A DNA stretch of 64,000 nt from contig JADKFS010000008.1 of assembly GCA_016717335.1 (NCBI GenBank), positions 310,001 through 374,000 on the forward strand. The letters run 5' to 3'. The DNA comes from Candidatus Ribeiella danica. GTDB lineage: Bacteria > Chloroflexota > Chloroflexia > Chloroflexales > Roseiflexaceae. The notes under the pieces are model-generated. The model did no database searches. It was not told the origin of the DNA and was given only the letters and a program-made list of their open reading frames with translations. Both the position numbers and the translations under genes were made by a program. Position 1 is the first letter of the stretch. Each line of letters starts with the position of its first letter. Positions 20,008 to 29,169 of the stretch are shown in pieces.

Positions 20008-21336
20008 CTAACGGGCGCCCTTGACCTGCCGCACCAGCACCGTGCCAAGCACAAAGTAGATGAAGGCCATCGCGAACAGCACGGTGTAGCCGAGGTTCGG
20101 CCGGCCGATATCGCGCCCGACGCGCTGGAACGTATCGAGCAGCACGCCGCCGATCGGCACCGCCAGCACCTGCGGGAGCGTGAACGAGACGTGCCAGACG
20201 CCCATATCCTTGGCGTAGTCGTCCTCGCTCGGCAGCACATCGCTCGCCAGCGCCCAGTCGACCGCCTGGTAGGCGCCGTAGCCCAGGCCGAAGATAAAGC
20301 CCATCAGCACCGCCAGCTCGAACCCACCGGCGACCAGGAACACCGCCACGACCAGCGCCTGCAGGCTGCCGCTGATATAGACCATCAGCTTGCGGCCGTA
20401 GCGGTCCGAGAGCATCCCCGCAACCAGCGAGCTGAGGATCGCGCCGAACAGCAGCGGCAGGACGAAGAACGAGGTCGCGCCGGCCGCGTCGCCGGCTAGC
20501 TTGACGCCGAAGAAGGTATAGTCGAACTGCTCGGCGCCCTGCGCGATCACGTCCTTCATATAGAACAGCAGGAACGACTGGACGGTAAACGTGCCGAGCG
20601 TGACCAGGAAGCGCGTCCAGAACACCCAGGAGAAATCGCGCGACCGGAACGGCTCGAACAGCCCGCGCAGGAACGCGCCCCAGCGAAACGGCGGCACGCT
20701 GGGCGGCTCCGGCTCGTGCACCGTCAGAACCGTGCCGAGCATCCCGACGACCATGATCACCGCGATGATGACGTAGGCGCCCCTGATCCCGCCAATCAGG
20801 CCGAGCGCCAGGCCGGTCACGCCGCCCAGGAAATTGCCGAGCATCAGCATGAGCCCGAGCCAGCCGCTGGCCGAGCCGCGCTGGGCGGCCGGCACCATAT
20901 CCGGGATCAGCCCCGAGTACGGCGCGGTCGCCAGGTTGTTGAACAGCTCGATCCAGATGAACGCGACGATATAGGGCACCAGCGCCGACGGGACGCTGGG
21001 GATGAGCGCGAGCGCCAGCAGGCCCAGCACGTTCCCAATCGTGCCCGCGATCAGGAAGGGCTTGCGGCGGCCCCATCGCGTACGCACGCGATCGCTCCAG
21101 GCGCCGAACAGTGGCGCGACGACCATCGAGGCGAACGCGCCGATCGAGAGGATCTGGCCCAGGGTGGTGCCCTTGAACTCCGCGCCACCGATCAGCTCGG
21201 CCTGGAGCGGCAGCAGCGTGATCAGGATCGCGGTCCAGTGCGCGTTGGTCGCGAACCAGTACAGGCTCAGCGCGGCCTGCCGCCACGTGCTCATGTGGGC
21301 GCTCGATCGGTGCGGCAACGGCAGCCGCCAGGGCAT
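20008..21336 (-). CDS. MFS transporter (GPH/sugar-porter-like)
   Basis: About 442 aa with 12 predicted membrane segments. The loop AWSDRVRTRWGRRKPFLIAG is the signature of the glycoside-pentoside-hexuronide/MFS_2 and sucrose-transporter-like group; a second copy after TM8 reads SDRYGRK. It probably moves a sugar or small organic solute, but specificity is unknown. Start chosen at the ATG at 21336, with AGGAG about 13 bases upstream; the in-frame ATG at 21294 is an alternative. Confidence 0.8.
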   Translation of the reverse strand: MPWRLPLPHRSSAHMSTWRQAALSLYWFATNAHWTAILITLLPLQAELIGGAEFKGTTLGQILSIGAFASMVVAPLFGAWSDRVRTRWGRRKPFLIAGTIGNVLGLLALALIPSVPSALVPYIVAFIWIELFNNLATAPYSGLIPDMVPAAQRGSASGWLGLMLMLGNFLGGVTGLALGLIGGIRGAYVIIAVIMVVGMLGTVLTVHEPEPPSVPPFRWGAFLRGLFEPFRSRDFSWVFWTRFLVTLGTFTVQSFLLFYMKDVIAQGAEQFDYTFFGVKLAGDAAGATSFFVLPLLFGAILSSLVAGMLSDRYGRKLMVYISGSLQALVVAVFLVAGGFELAVLMGFIFGLGYGAYQAVDWALASDVLPSEDDYAKDMGVWHVSFTLPQVLAVPIGGVLLDTFQRVGRDIGRPNLGYTVLFAMAFIYFVLGTVLVRQVKGAR

Positions 21337-21433
21337 CCGCCATAACAAGCTCCTTTGCTCGGTTCGATCTGGAGGGAAAGCGCTGCTATTGTACCGCAAA
21401 ACCGGCGCGCCTACGCTGGCGGGGGCTTACGCG

Positions 21434-22640
21434 CCTCAAAGGGTTTCACTTGACACATGGAGGTGGACAGGACGCCATCCTTTGGTATGATCACGCGTGC
21501 CAAGACCTGATCAGCCCAAGGAGGAATCCATGCCCACCTCACCCTTGTATGATACCACGCGCCAATCGCTCACCACCCATCTGACCGCGGCGCGGGCAAG
21601 CCAAATCGAGACTCTGGCCCTGGTCGTGGTCGCGATTGGCCAGAGCGTCTCGGCCCAGATCGGCAAGATCGCCCGCTCGATGCCCTTGGACACCACCCAA
21701 GCCGCCAAAGAGCAGCGCATCCGGCGCTTGCTGGATAACGAGCGCCTGACCCAGGCCGAGCACTATCAGCCGCTGGCCAAAGCCGCCTTGCATGGCCTCA
21801 AAGGCCAGCGGGTGCAACTGCTGATCGATCGCGTGCTGTTGCGCGATACGCATAACATCTTGGTCGTGAGCATCGGCTTTCGCCGTCGCTCGCTTCCACT
21901 GGCCTGGCTCGCGTTGGACCATCGTGGCCAGAGCGGCTTGGCCGATCAGCAAGCGCTGCTGGCTCAAGCCCTGGCGCTGTTGCCCGAACGGGTGCGGGTC
22001 AGCATCCACGGCGACAGTGAATTCCGCAGCCAGGCGTTGTTCGCCTGGCTGCGCGAGCAGGGCCACGATGGTATGCTCGGGGTACCTGGACGCACCTTGG
22101 TGGCGCTCACGCCCGACGGTACCGCCACGGCGTTGGTCACCTGGCTGCCCAATCGGGACAGTGTCGCCTATCTCAACGGGGTCTATCTGACCGAGGAGCA
22201 TCAGGGGCCGGTGAATATCCTGGCCTGGTGGGCCAAGGATGACGATGGCAAGCCGATCGTGCATGCGGTGATGACTAATCTGCCGGCGACCTGGCAGACC
22301 TATCGGCGCGGCAGTCGGCGCATGTGGATTGAGACGGTCTTCCGGGACTGGCAGAGCGGGGGCTTTCACCTGGACGAGAGCGGCGTGAGCGACCGTGAGC
22401 GCTTTGCGCGCCTGCTGCTGCCGCTGGTGATCGCCTACCTGTGGCTGGTGGCGGTTGGGCGCTGGGTCGTCAAGCGCGGCTATCGCAGCCTGGTCGACGA
22501 CGGCCCCGCGCGCAGCTGGAAATACAGTCTGTTCCAGATCGGCGTGGCCTGGAAGGAGCGCCTGAGCAGTTACACGCAAGCGATACCGGTGGTGCTGCTA
22601 TTGTACCTGTAATCGTCGCATGAGGTGATACCCTTTGAGG
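21434..22640 (+). mobile_element. IS4-like insertion sequence, about 1.2 kb
   Basis: Left end 21434-21449 (CCTCAAAGGGTTTCAC) pairs with right end 22625-22640 (GTGATACCCTTTGAGG), 15 of 16 positions. One transposase gene fills it. A related 228-bp element with the same ends lies nine bases to the right. Target duplication for this copy is not obvious. Confidence 0.8.
21530..22612 (+). CDS. IS4-family-like DDE transposase
   Basis: 360 aa. DDE-type catalytic core: first Asp in LLIDRVLLRD, second in SIHGDSEFRS, and a C-terminal Glu in RRMWIETVFRDWQSGGF, which resembles the IS4-type Y-R-E signature. ATG at 21530 with AAGGAGG five bases upstream. The frame is intact and lies wholly between the inverted ends, so the element may be active. 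The subgroup within IS4 cannot be fixed by eye. Confidence 0.85.
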   Translation: MPTSPLYDTTRQSLTTHLTAARASQIETLALVVVAIGQSVSAQIGKIARSMPLDTTQAAKEQRIRRLLDNERLTQAEHYQPLAKAALHGLKGQRVQLLIDRVLLRDTHNILVVSIGFRRRSLPLAWLALDHRGQSGLADQQALLAQALALLPERVRVSIHGDSEFRSQALFAWLREQGHDGMLGVPGRTLVALTPDGTATALVTWLPNRDSVAYLNGVYLTEEHQGPVNILAWWAKDDDGKPIVHAVMTNLPATWQTYRRGSRRMWIETVFRDWQSGGFHLDESGVSDRERFARLLLPLVIAYLWLVAVGRWVVKRGYRSLVDDGPARSWKYSLFQIGVAWKERLSSYTQAIPVVLLLYL

Positions 22641-22649
22641 GGCCGCCCC

Positions 22650-22877
22650 CCTCAAAGGGTATCACCAACTTGGCACGCTGCCAGGGTTCGGGGAAGCGCA
22701 TCAGTATGCCCACACCTGGGATGGTGAAAGCCCCTGACCCGAATGCTGTCGGAAGCAGACGCACGCACCGCATTGGCATCAGGTGGCAGCACCAACGATA
22801 CCACATCTTGGCACGCACGCAAGGCGCGTTTTGCCGCATCTGCAAGCCGTCCGTTTGTCAAGTGAAACCCTTTGAGG
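22650..22877. mobile_element. 228-bp mini-element related to the adjacent IS
   Basis: Ends CCTCAAAGGGTATCAC (22650-22665) and GTGAAACCCTTTGAGG (22862-22877) match the IS ends. It is flanked by identical 9-bp GGCCGCCCC at 22641-22649 and 22878-22886, a likely target duplication. No ORF of note. Its left end and the IS right end form a perfect 16-bp hairpin. Confidence 0.75.
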
Positions 22878-23190
22878 GGCCGCCCCCCCCCGCCGCCCCC
22901 GGCCGGGGCTTGCGCCCCTGGCCCCCAAAAGAAAGCTGTGTCGTGTGCCAGGCTTGACGCGCATGCCCGGCTGAATCCACGTACGGTGGGATGGAACTTG
23001 TCCGGCAGCAATGGTGCTGGGCATCCGCCACGATGCTTGCACCTGGTTCAGGATTATGTGCCGAAGGGGGGCTGGGGGAAGCGGCGCGGATTCCCCAGGC
23101 GGCGGGCCGGGGGCGCTGCGCCCCGCAAGAACCTGCCGGCCAAGCAAAAACCCCCGCTCCCGCGCAGAGGGCGCGGGGCAGGGGAGTGAG
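22878..23190 (+). repeat. Dispersed GC-rich element (copy B)
   Basis: GGCCGGGG...GCCCCTGG...CCAAAAG, then the core GCATGCCCGGCTGAATCCA, then GATTATGTGCCGAAGGGGG...GCGCTGCGCCCC. It matches the inverse of 60540-60880 over most of its length. The mini-element sits at its left edge. No confident gene. Confidence 0.8.
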
Positions 23191-23232
23191 AGACTCAAGC
23201 GCAGACGAGTCGCGCGGGTCGCCAGCTCAAGT

Positions 23233-23553
23233 TCAGGCCGTCGGCGCCTCGTGCGCGCGGCGCCCGCGCCACCACAGCAGCAGCACGACCAGGCCGATCG
23301 CCAGCATCACCGGGCCTATCCCGAAGCTGTGGTGCAGGAAGACAGGCGCGTGCTGGACAGATGGGAGCGGCGGGATCGGCGGGATGGCCGGGATTGGTGG
23401 GATGGCCGGCATCGCCGGCATCGCCGGGATTGGTGGGATGGCCGGCATCGCAGGGGCTGGGGCAAACGAGCGCGTCAGCGCACTCGACAGAGAGATGATC
23501 CCGATCACAAGCAACATCAGGCCGAGCAGTGTGCGGCCCCGCGATCGCTCCAT
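23233..23553 (-). CDS. Small membrane protein with proline-rich stalk
   Basis: 106 aa. It has an N-terminal membrane helix (LLGLMLLVIGIISLSSAL), then a stalk of MPAIPPIP-type repeats (about 30 residues), then a second helix (GPVMLAIGLVVLLLWW) and a short basic end. Both helices and the stalk suggest an extracytoplasmic hairpin. The ATG at 23553 has GAGGAGG six bases upstream. It ends 33 bases downstream of pgsA on the same strand, so the two are probably one transcript. Function unknown. Confidence 0.65.
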   Translation of the reverse strand: MERSRGRTLLGLMLLVIGIISLSSALTRSFAPAPAMPAIPPIPAMPAMPAIPPIPAIPPIPPLPSVQHAPVFLHHSFGIGPVMLAIGLVVLLLWWRGRRAHEAPTA

Positions 23554-23585
23554 AACGAGCCTCCTCAATCAAAGTCGGTCGGTCG

Positions 23586-24338
23586 TCAGTCGTCTGTGCT
23601 GTGTGACGACGGCCGCGCCAAGAAGGTTGCGGAGAAATCGTGCAATCGCGCGAGGCTCGCGGCTCGGGCTATCGATCGGGCTTCAGCGTGCTCGGCGCCT
23701 GCGGCGCCGCGGGCTTGGGCTGAGGCACCAGCTTGCCGCTGAGCAGCGGCCAGGCCTTCCAGAAATACTCGGCGCCCGGAGAAGATCGTCCAGACGATCG
23801 TGAGGAACATCGGGATCGGCCAGAGGCTGACCAGCCAGGAGACGCCGAACGCCAGGCCGGCATACAGATCGGCGCGCGCCTCGAACGCCGGCGTCGCCGC
23901 CCCGTTGAACGCCGCGGCAAGCAAGAGCCAGATCACCGCCGTCACCGTGATCACTAGCTTCTGCTTGCCCCACTGGCGCGCCGAGATGACCACCCCCTCG
24001 GCGGCGGCGAACGAGCGCAGCCCCGACACGGCAAAGTCGCGCACGATGATCAGCAGCGCGATCCAGCTCGACAGCAGGCCGACCTGCACCATCGGCACCA
24101 GCGCCCCGGCGACGAAGATCTTGTCGGAGATCGTATCGAGAAAGACGCCGAGCGGCGACACAACCTCGAGCCGGCGCGCAAGCGGCCCATCGGCAATATC
24201 GCTGGCCGCCATGACCAGCAGCAGCACGACCGCGCCATAGTAGCCCGCGGCCGTCTGCACCAGGATCAGCCAGACCAGCAGCGGCGTCGTAACGATCCGG
24301 AAGACCCCCAGCAGGTTGGGGAGACTGCGTGCAAGCAC
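23586..24338 (-). CDS. CDP-diacylglycerol-glycerol-3-phosphate 3-phosphatidyltransferase
   Basis: Membrane CDP-alcohol phosphatidyltransferase, 250 aa, committed step of phosphatidylglycerol synthesis. The full motif DG-x2-AR-x8-G-x3-D-x3-D is visible in DIADGPLARR...GVFLDTISD near residues 47-70. Several membrane helices follow. The GTG at 24338 has GGAGG seven bases upstream; TATAAT on the minus strand near 24371-24376 is a likely -10. The C-terminal 50 or so residues are unusual and partly repeat-derived. PgsA is the best fit; cardiolipin or inositol variants are less likely. Confidence 0.88.
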   Translation of the reverse strand: MLARSLPNLLGVFRIVTTPLLVWLILVQTAAGYYGAVVLLLVMAASDIADGPLARRLEVVSPLGVFLDTISDKIFVAGALVPMVQVGLLSSWIALLIIVRDFAVSGLRSFAAAEGVVISARQWGKQKLVITVTAVIWLLLAAAFNGAATPAFEARADLYAGLAFGVSWLVSLWPIPMFLTIVWTIFSGRRVFLEGLAAAQRQAGASAQARGAAGAEHAEARSIARAASLARLHDFSATFLARPSSHSTDD

Positions 24339-24437
24339 AATAGAACCTCCTCGTGGCTAGCTCCGGCTTCATTATACCTCTGAATGATGGGGCTTACACA
24401 GCCGGCGCTTTTGATTCTCCCCCCCTCCTCCTTCACA

Positions 24438-26840
24438 TCACTGTCGAGCAATCGTGACCTCGCCCAGCGCCAGCCGCGTCCCCCCGATCACTCGCGCGTC
24501 GCCGCTCAGAGCCGCCAGCCGCGCGCCGGCCGACGGGTCGCCCTCGGGGTAGACGCCGAGCAGCAGGGTGTAGCGACCGGGCGGCAGGTCGGCGGGCAGC
24601 CGCAGGCTGCGCTCGTCGTGCACCGGGTCGCCCACGATCCAGGTAGTGGTCCGGCCGGCCGGCGGGTAGCCGTCCAGCGGCGCGCCGTCGGCGTTGGCCA
24701 GCGGTGGGATGTCGCAGTCGCGACACAGGTGCAGGAACATGCGGTAGTCGCGCGTGGGCTTTGCCATCGCATCCCAGTAGAGCGTGACCGGAAGCGCGCC
24801 GCCCGGCCGCGCCGCGCCGCCGAGCAGGTCCAGGCTGTAGCCGCGCAGGCGCAGCTCGCCGCCGAAGGTCGCGCCGAGCGCGATCCGTGGTTCTGGAATC
24901 GCCGTGGCGCCAGTCTGATGGTAGAACGAGGGGAAGGAGGCGCACATCACCTCGACGCCGATCAGCGCGTCGCTGGTGCCGCCGCAGGGCCAAGTGCGCT
25001 GGTCGCTGGCGAACTGGAAGCGCAGCCCCAGAAAGCCGTACCTGTCATCCGCGTTCGGCGGCTGGTCGCCCGGCCGGTGGCCAGCTTGGTACTCTGCCAG
25101 GCGCTGCGCCAGCTTCTTCGGCGGATCGATCGTCCGGGCGTGGTCCGGCGCGAGTAGCATGAGCATGCGCTTCCTGCCATACGCGGCGCGGTCGAACGCC
25201 TCTTCATAGGCGCGGCGGTAGCACTCCACCGGGATGACGGAAGAGTCTTGCCGGGCCGCGTCGAGGCAGTAGCCCTGCCCCAGTAGGTCGAACGTCACGA
25301 TCTTCGGCAGCGGGTCGGGCGTGACGCGCGGCGCGTAGTAGTCCCACAGCGGCTGCACGTAGTAGGGGTGCAGGATGATCAGGTCGTCGGGGTGCGCGCG
25401 GCGGGCGATCTCGGCCACTCCCTCGCGCCACTGCTCCTTGACCGGCGCGCCCGAGAGCAGGCCGTGCTGCGGCTGGAACAGCACCAGGGCGTTCACTACC
25501 AGCACGGCGGCGGCCAACGACCAACGACCAACGACCGACGACCGACGAGCAAGCTCGAATAAGCCAGAGTTTGGTCCTTCGTCCTTGGTCTTTCGTCCTT
25601 GGTCCTTCGTGCGTTGTCCCACGAGCGGGTAGCCGATCGTCAGCACCCAGGCGGGGAAGGCGACCGTCGCATAGCGCGACTCGAACAGCTGCGCGAAGCC
25701 GAGCGCCGCGGCGAACAGGCCGAGCGGCACCAGCAGCATGCAGAGCAGGCCGAGCGCCGCGACATCGCCGCGCCGCGCATCGCGCGCGAGCAGCGCGAGC
25801 CCCCAGGCGGTCAGCGCCAGCGCCGGCAGCGCCCACGCGAGCAGCGGCACGCCCAGCCAGCCGCCGATATTCCCGCGATCGAGCGCGAAGTGCGCCAGCG
25901 AGAGCCAAAGGCCGCTCGCGGGGCCGGCCGGGATGTGCCCGGTTCCGCCGCGGCTCTCCGCACCGACCGCGCGCACGGCCCCGTAGATCGCGGCGCCCGC
26001 GCACAGCAGAGCCACCAGCGCCAGCCCCCAGCGAGCTAGCGCCATTCGCCGTCGCGCGCCGCCGAACGGCCAGGCCAGCGCCAGGGCGACCAGCGCGCCG
26101 GCCAGCGCCAGCAGCGCCAGCCGGTGGACGAACAGGCTCGCCAGCGCCACGACCAGCAGCGCCAGCCAGTCGCGCCGCGAGCCGCCGCGGAGCGCGCGGA
26201 GCAGCGCCCACACCAGCAGCGCGGCGCACAGCATCAGCAGGCTGTAGACCTTCGCGTCCTGCGACTGCCAGAGCGCGAACGGCGAGGTGGCCAGCAGGAG
26301 CGCTGCGATGGCGGGACCAAGGACGAATGACCAAGGACCAAGACTCGTGCTGATCAAGACTCGATCAGCTATCGTTCGCCGGTCTTCAGACCAAGAGCCA
26401 CGCCCTTCGCTCGCACCTTTGTCATTGGTCTTTCGTCGTTCGTCTTTCGTCGTCGGCAACGACAGCTCAAGCGCGACGATGTAGATCACGAGCACGGCAG
26501 CGGCGCCGGCCAGCGCCGAGGGGAACCGCAGCGCCCACTCGGCGTCGCCGGCCAGCGCCAGCCAGGCCTTGAGCAGCACGTGGTAGAGCGGGTAGGCCGC
26601 GTCGGGGCTGAACAGCTCGCCGAGCAGCGCCAGCCAGCCCTTGCCGGTGCGGCCGGTGACCTCGGCCCAGGTGCCGCCCTCGTCGAGCCACAGGCTCTGT
26701 GCGCCCAGCCGGTACAGCCGCAGCGCCAGCCCGAGCGCGACGACGGCCGCCCCGGCGACCAACGCAGCGTGGCGGCGGAGCAGACTGGCGAAGAAAGGCA
26801 GCCGCGACCGCACGGCCGCGGGGCCAGCGGGAATACTCAT
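24438..26840 (-). CDS. GT-C-fold membrane glycosyltransferase (PMT/ArnT-like)
   Basis: 800-aa polytopic protein. The first loop contains SLWLDEGGTW, the acidic motif of the GT39/ArnT superfamily of polyprenyl-phosphate-sugar-dependent transferases; about ten membrane segments follow, then a periplasmic-type C-terminal domain with a beta-rich sandwich. It probably glycosylates lipid or protein at the outer face of the membrane; substrate unknown. Two in-frame repeat inserts interrupt it (about nt 26324-26462 and 25505-25619), each read as hydrophilic peptides between membrane segments. ATG at 26840 with a weak upstream GAGG. Confidence 0.8.
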   Translation of the reverse strand: MSIPAGPAAVRSRLPFFASLLRRHAALVAGAAVVALGLALRLYRLGAQSLWLDEGGTWAEVTGRTGKGWLALLGELFSPDAAYPLYHVLLKAWLALAGDAEWALRFPSALAGAAAVLVIYIVALELSLPTTKDERRKTNDKGASEGRGSWSEDRRTIADRVLISTSLGPWSFVLGPAIAALLLATSPFALWQSQDAKVYSLLMLCAALLVWALLRALRGGSRRDWLALLVVALASLFVHRLALLALAGALVALALAWPFGGARRRMALARWGLALVALLCAGAAIYGAVRAVGAESRGGTGHIPAGPASGLWLSLAHFALDRGNIGGWLGVPLLAWALPALALTAWGLALLARDARRGDVAALGLLCMLLVPLGLFAAALGFAQLFESRYATVAFPAWVLTIGYPLVGQRTKDQGRKTKDEGPNSGLFELARRSSVVGRWSLAAAVLVVNALVLFQPQHGLLSGAPVKEQWREGVAEIARRAHPDDLIILHPYYVQPLWDYYAPRVTPDPLPKIVTFDLLGQGYCLDAARQDSSVIPVECYRRAYEEAFDRAAYGRKRMLMLLAPDHARTIDPPKKLAQRLAEYQAGHRPGDQPPNADDRYGFLGLRFQFASDQRTWPCGGTSDALIGVEVMCASFPSFYHQTGATAIPEPRIALGATFGGELRLRGYSLDLLGGAARPGGALPVTLYWDAMAKPTRDYRMFLHLCRDCDIPPLANADGAPLDGYPPAGRTTTWIVGDPVHDERSLRLPADLPPGRYTLLLGVYPEGDPSAGARLAALSGDARVIGGTRLALGEVTIARQ
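25505..25619 (-). repeat. In-frame repeat insert in the glycosyltransferase (distal)
   Basis: CCAACGACCAACGACC left arm and GTCCTTGGTCTTTCGTCC right arm around a GAGCAAGCTCG spacer. Read in frame as TKDQGRKTKDEGP...SSVVGRWSL. Confidence 0.9.
26318..26462 (-). repeat. In-frame repeat insert in the glycosyltransferase (proximal)
   Basis: ACCAAGGACC-type left arm and CATTGGTCTTTCGTCG-type right arm, read as TTKDERRKTNDKG...SLGPWSFVLGP. Same array family as the second uvrA insert. Confidence 0.9.
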
Positions 26841-26907
26841 AGATCACAAGCCTCGAGCGACAACGTCGGATTGTACCCGAGGCGATCGGGGCGGTCAAAT
26901 CCGCGGG

Positions 26908-27050
26908 TGGCGACCCCTCCCCCTACCCCCTCCAGGGGAGGGGGCCAGATTCTTGTCATCCGGGTGCGGTCGCTGTGCGACCGCACCCGGATGCCAAAAA
27001 GATAGCCCCCGCTCCCGTGGCGGCGGGAGTGGGGGCAGGGGAGGGTCCGC
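26908..27050. repeat. GC-rich long-hairpin repeat element (copy 3)
   Basis: Central perfect 17-bp stem, 26957-26973 with 26977-26993 (loop TGT), flanked by CCCTCC-rich and GGGAGG-rich borders. Fills the gap between two minus-strand genes. Confidence 0.8.
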
Positions 27051-27066
27051 GGCGCTCCGGCACCGC

Positions 27067-27285
27067 TCACACCTTGGAGACGGCTTCCCAGCCAACCCAG
27101 AAATTGTTGCGCCGAATGTAGCCTTCGCTCCGCACCAGCACGCCCTTGATCTCGGCGCGATCGGCCTCGTTGACCAGCACGACGTTTGGCCTCGCCTTGA
27201 ACCGATCGACGTACGCGTCGATCGCCTCCTCGATCTTGAGCGCGACCGACTTCTTTGGATTGTCGTCATACCAGCCCAGATACAT
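27067..27285 (-). CDS. Conserved-looking small protein, unknown function
   Basis: 72 aa, soluble, with a predicted helix (VALKIEEAIDAYVDRF) then a beta-alpha stretch VVLVNEADRAEI and an aromatic end NNFWVGWEAV. The ATG has an AGGAGGGG ribosome binding site. It follows the 102-aa gene by 13 bases and so lies in an operon controlled by the SOS-type box at 27659-27672. A role in the DNA-damage response is inferred only from that. Confidence 0.7.
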   Translation of the reverse strand: MYLGWYDDNPKKSVALKIEEAIDAYVDRFKARPNVVLVNEADRAEIKGVLVRSEGYIRRNNFWVGWEAVSKV

Positions 27286-27298
27286 CGTACCCCTCCTC

Positions 27299-27607
27299 CT
27301 ACAGGCTCACATGCCAAGTGCCAACCTTGAGATCCTGGAATAGAACATAGCTGCCGCCCTGCCCGCAGATCACCTCGAAGTAGCGCCGCGGCGCGCGAAT
27401 CCCGGACGCATGCTGCTCCCAGACGCGCGCGACCAGGCGGACGCGCCGCAGATCGCCGCGCCAGCGAAAGCTGTGCGGCAGGAAATTGAAACGCTGCTCG
27501 ACCAGATCGACCGGCTCTGCGCGTCGGCCAGACGCCGCCAGCAGCGACCACACGCGGCCGCCGAACAACGAGCGACTGTGCGTCGGCGCGATCGTTCGCT
27601 GAACCAT
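27299..27607 (-). CDS. Small protein, DUF6504-like, in SOS-box operon
   Basis: 102 aa. The FxWRGxxxxVxxVxxxW and RRYFEVxCxxGxxYxLFxDxxxxxW pattern recalls small proteins annotated as DUF6504, as best I remember; a profile search is needed. First gene of a two-gene operon whose promoter carries a perfect GAAC-N4-GTTC site between -35 and -10. This points to LexA repression and induction by DNA damage. AAAGG lies about 12 bases before the ATG. Molecular role unknown. Confidence 0.65.
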   Translation of the reverse strand: MVQRTIAPTHSRSLFGGRVWSLLAASGRRAEPVDLVEQRFNFLPHSFRWRGDLRRVRLVARVWEQHASGIRAPRRYFEVICGQGGSYVLFQDLKVGTWHVSL

Positions 27608-27650
27608 AGCGCGTGATTCCTTTGCTCAGAGACAGCGGAAACTGTGATCT

Positions 27651-27679
27651 AGTATACCAGAACACTTGTTCTATGTCAA
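27651..27679 (-). promoter_or_regulatory. LexA/SOS-type operator inside a consensus promoter
   Basis: On the minus strand TTGACA (27674-27679), 17-bp spacer, TATACT (27651-27656). The spacer holds the palindrome AGAAC-ACTT-GTTCT (27659-27672), i.e. GAAC-N4-GTTC, the Gram-positive LexA (DinR) core. Position between -35 and -10 is ideal for repression. Confidence 0.85.
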
Positions 27680-27777
27680 GCCTTGCCGGCTCTTTACGAG
27701 CGTGCTATGCTAGAGCTTCATCAAAGTGGTGTCGCTGAGGAGGTGCGGAAGAGCGAGCCGCCGGAGCCGGCACGAAG

Positions 27778-28275
27778 ATGAGCGATCGTATGGAACAGCA
27801 GCCTGCGGAGCACGAGCACCTGCCGGCCTCGGCGCTGGCCGAGGCGCTGGCGCAGATCGAGCGAGACATCGCGGCGGGCGATGCCCGCGGCGTCGAGCGG
27901 CGCGCGCGGCGCTTCGAGTCGCTCGGCGATCTGAAGAGCGCCCGCGCGACCGCAAGCGATCTCTCGTGGGAGCTGGAAGACCTCGAGCAGCGCCTGCGCG
28001 AGCTGCTGGCGCAGCGTGAGGGGCCAGGCGACCAGCTGATCGATCGCGAGCTGGCGAGCATGGCTGGCCGGCGCGCGGCGCTGGAGGAGCAGGTGCTGAC
28101 ACAGATGATCCTGGTCGACGATCTCGCGACGCGCGTGGCGGGCGACGAGCGAGCGCTCGCAGATCAGGATCGGGCCTGGGCCTCGCAGCGGCGCCGGCTT
28201 CAAGCCGAGCACGATCGGATCAGCCGGCTTCTCGCGGGCGGGGCCGCGCCCGGGCAGGCTCTACCGGACGAGTGA
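27778..28275 (+). CDS. Coiled-coil protein, unknown function
   Basis: 165 aa, Ala/Arg/Glu/Leu-rich, almost entirely helical with heptad-like spacing from residue 20 to 150; no membrane segment, no cysteine. Divergent from the SOS-box operon with about 170 bp between starts, so its promoter may overlap the same control region. The ribosome binding site is weak; ATG at 27778 or at 27790 are both possible. Third-position GC pattern supports coding. Confidence 0.6.
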   Translation: MSDRMEQQPAEHEHLPASALAEALAQIERDIAAGDARGVERRARRFESLGDLKSARATASDLSWELEDLEQRLRELLAQREGPGDQLIDRELASMAGRRAALEEQVLTQMILVDDLATRVAGDERALADQDRAWASQRRRLQAEHDRISRLLAGGAAPGQALPDE

Positions 28276-28395
28276 TCCTGCTTTGGCACAATGGCGCGCC
28301 GGGTTCCCCTCCCCTGTCCCCTTTCGAGTGTCCGTCGCCTGATCACCCCACTCCTGTGGCGACAGGAGCGAGGTCCGTGGTGAGGGCCAACAGGG

Positions 28396-28896
<501 letters not shown>

Positions 28897-29047
28897 TGTC
28901 ATCCTCCAGGTTGCGGTTGCTGCGCATGTTTCGCCCGCGCACTATACCAGCGCGCCTGCCGGCGCGTCAAGCCATGCCTCCCATAACTAAGCCGGCTCGT
29001 AAGCCATGGATCTTGCAAGGTCTTCCCTAAATCGGTGGCCAACTGTA

Positions 29048-29076
29048 TTGAAAAAGTGGTGTAAGTGGTATATAAT
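29048..29076 (+). promoter_or_regulatory. Main dcw promoter
   Basis: TTGAAA (29048-29053), 17-bp spacer, TATAAT (29071-29076), just ahead of the MraZ boxes. Confidence 0.88.
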
Positions 29077-29087
29077 GGGCTAATCGG

Positions 29088-29112
29088 TGGGGAAATGTGG
29101 GGCAAAGTGGGG
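29088..29112 (+). promoter_or_regulatory. MraZ operator (three TGGGG boxes)
   Basis: TGGGG at 29088-29092, 29098-29102 and 29108-29112, exactly 10 bp apart. MraZ binds TGGGN direct repeats with 5-nt spacers in other bacteria. The array begins about 12 bp after the -10, so bound MraZ would block initiation. Confidence 0.92.
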
Positions 29113-29169
29113 AAATTAGTACTGATGTTCTAAAATCAAGCAGAACATCATGATCGGCGAGCAAGCGCT

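Noticed and set aside
21450..21491. TTGACA near the IS left end as a transposase promoter with TATGAT
   Set aside because: Spacer is 30 bp, too long for a sigma-70 promoter.
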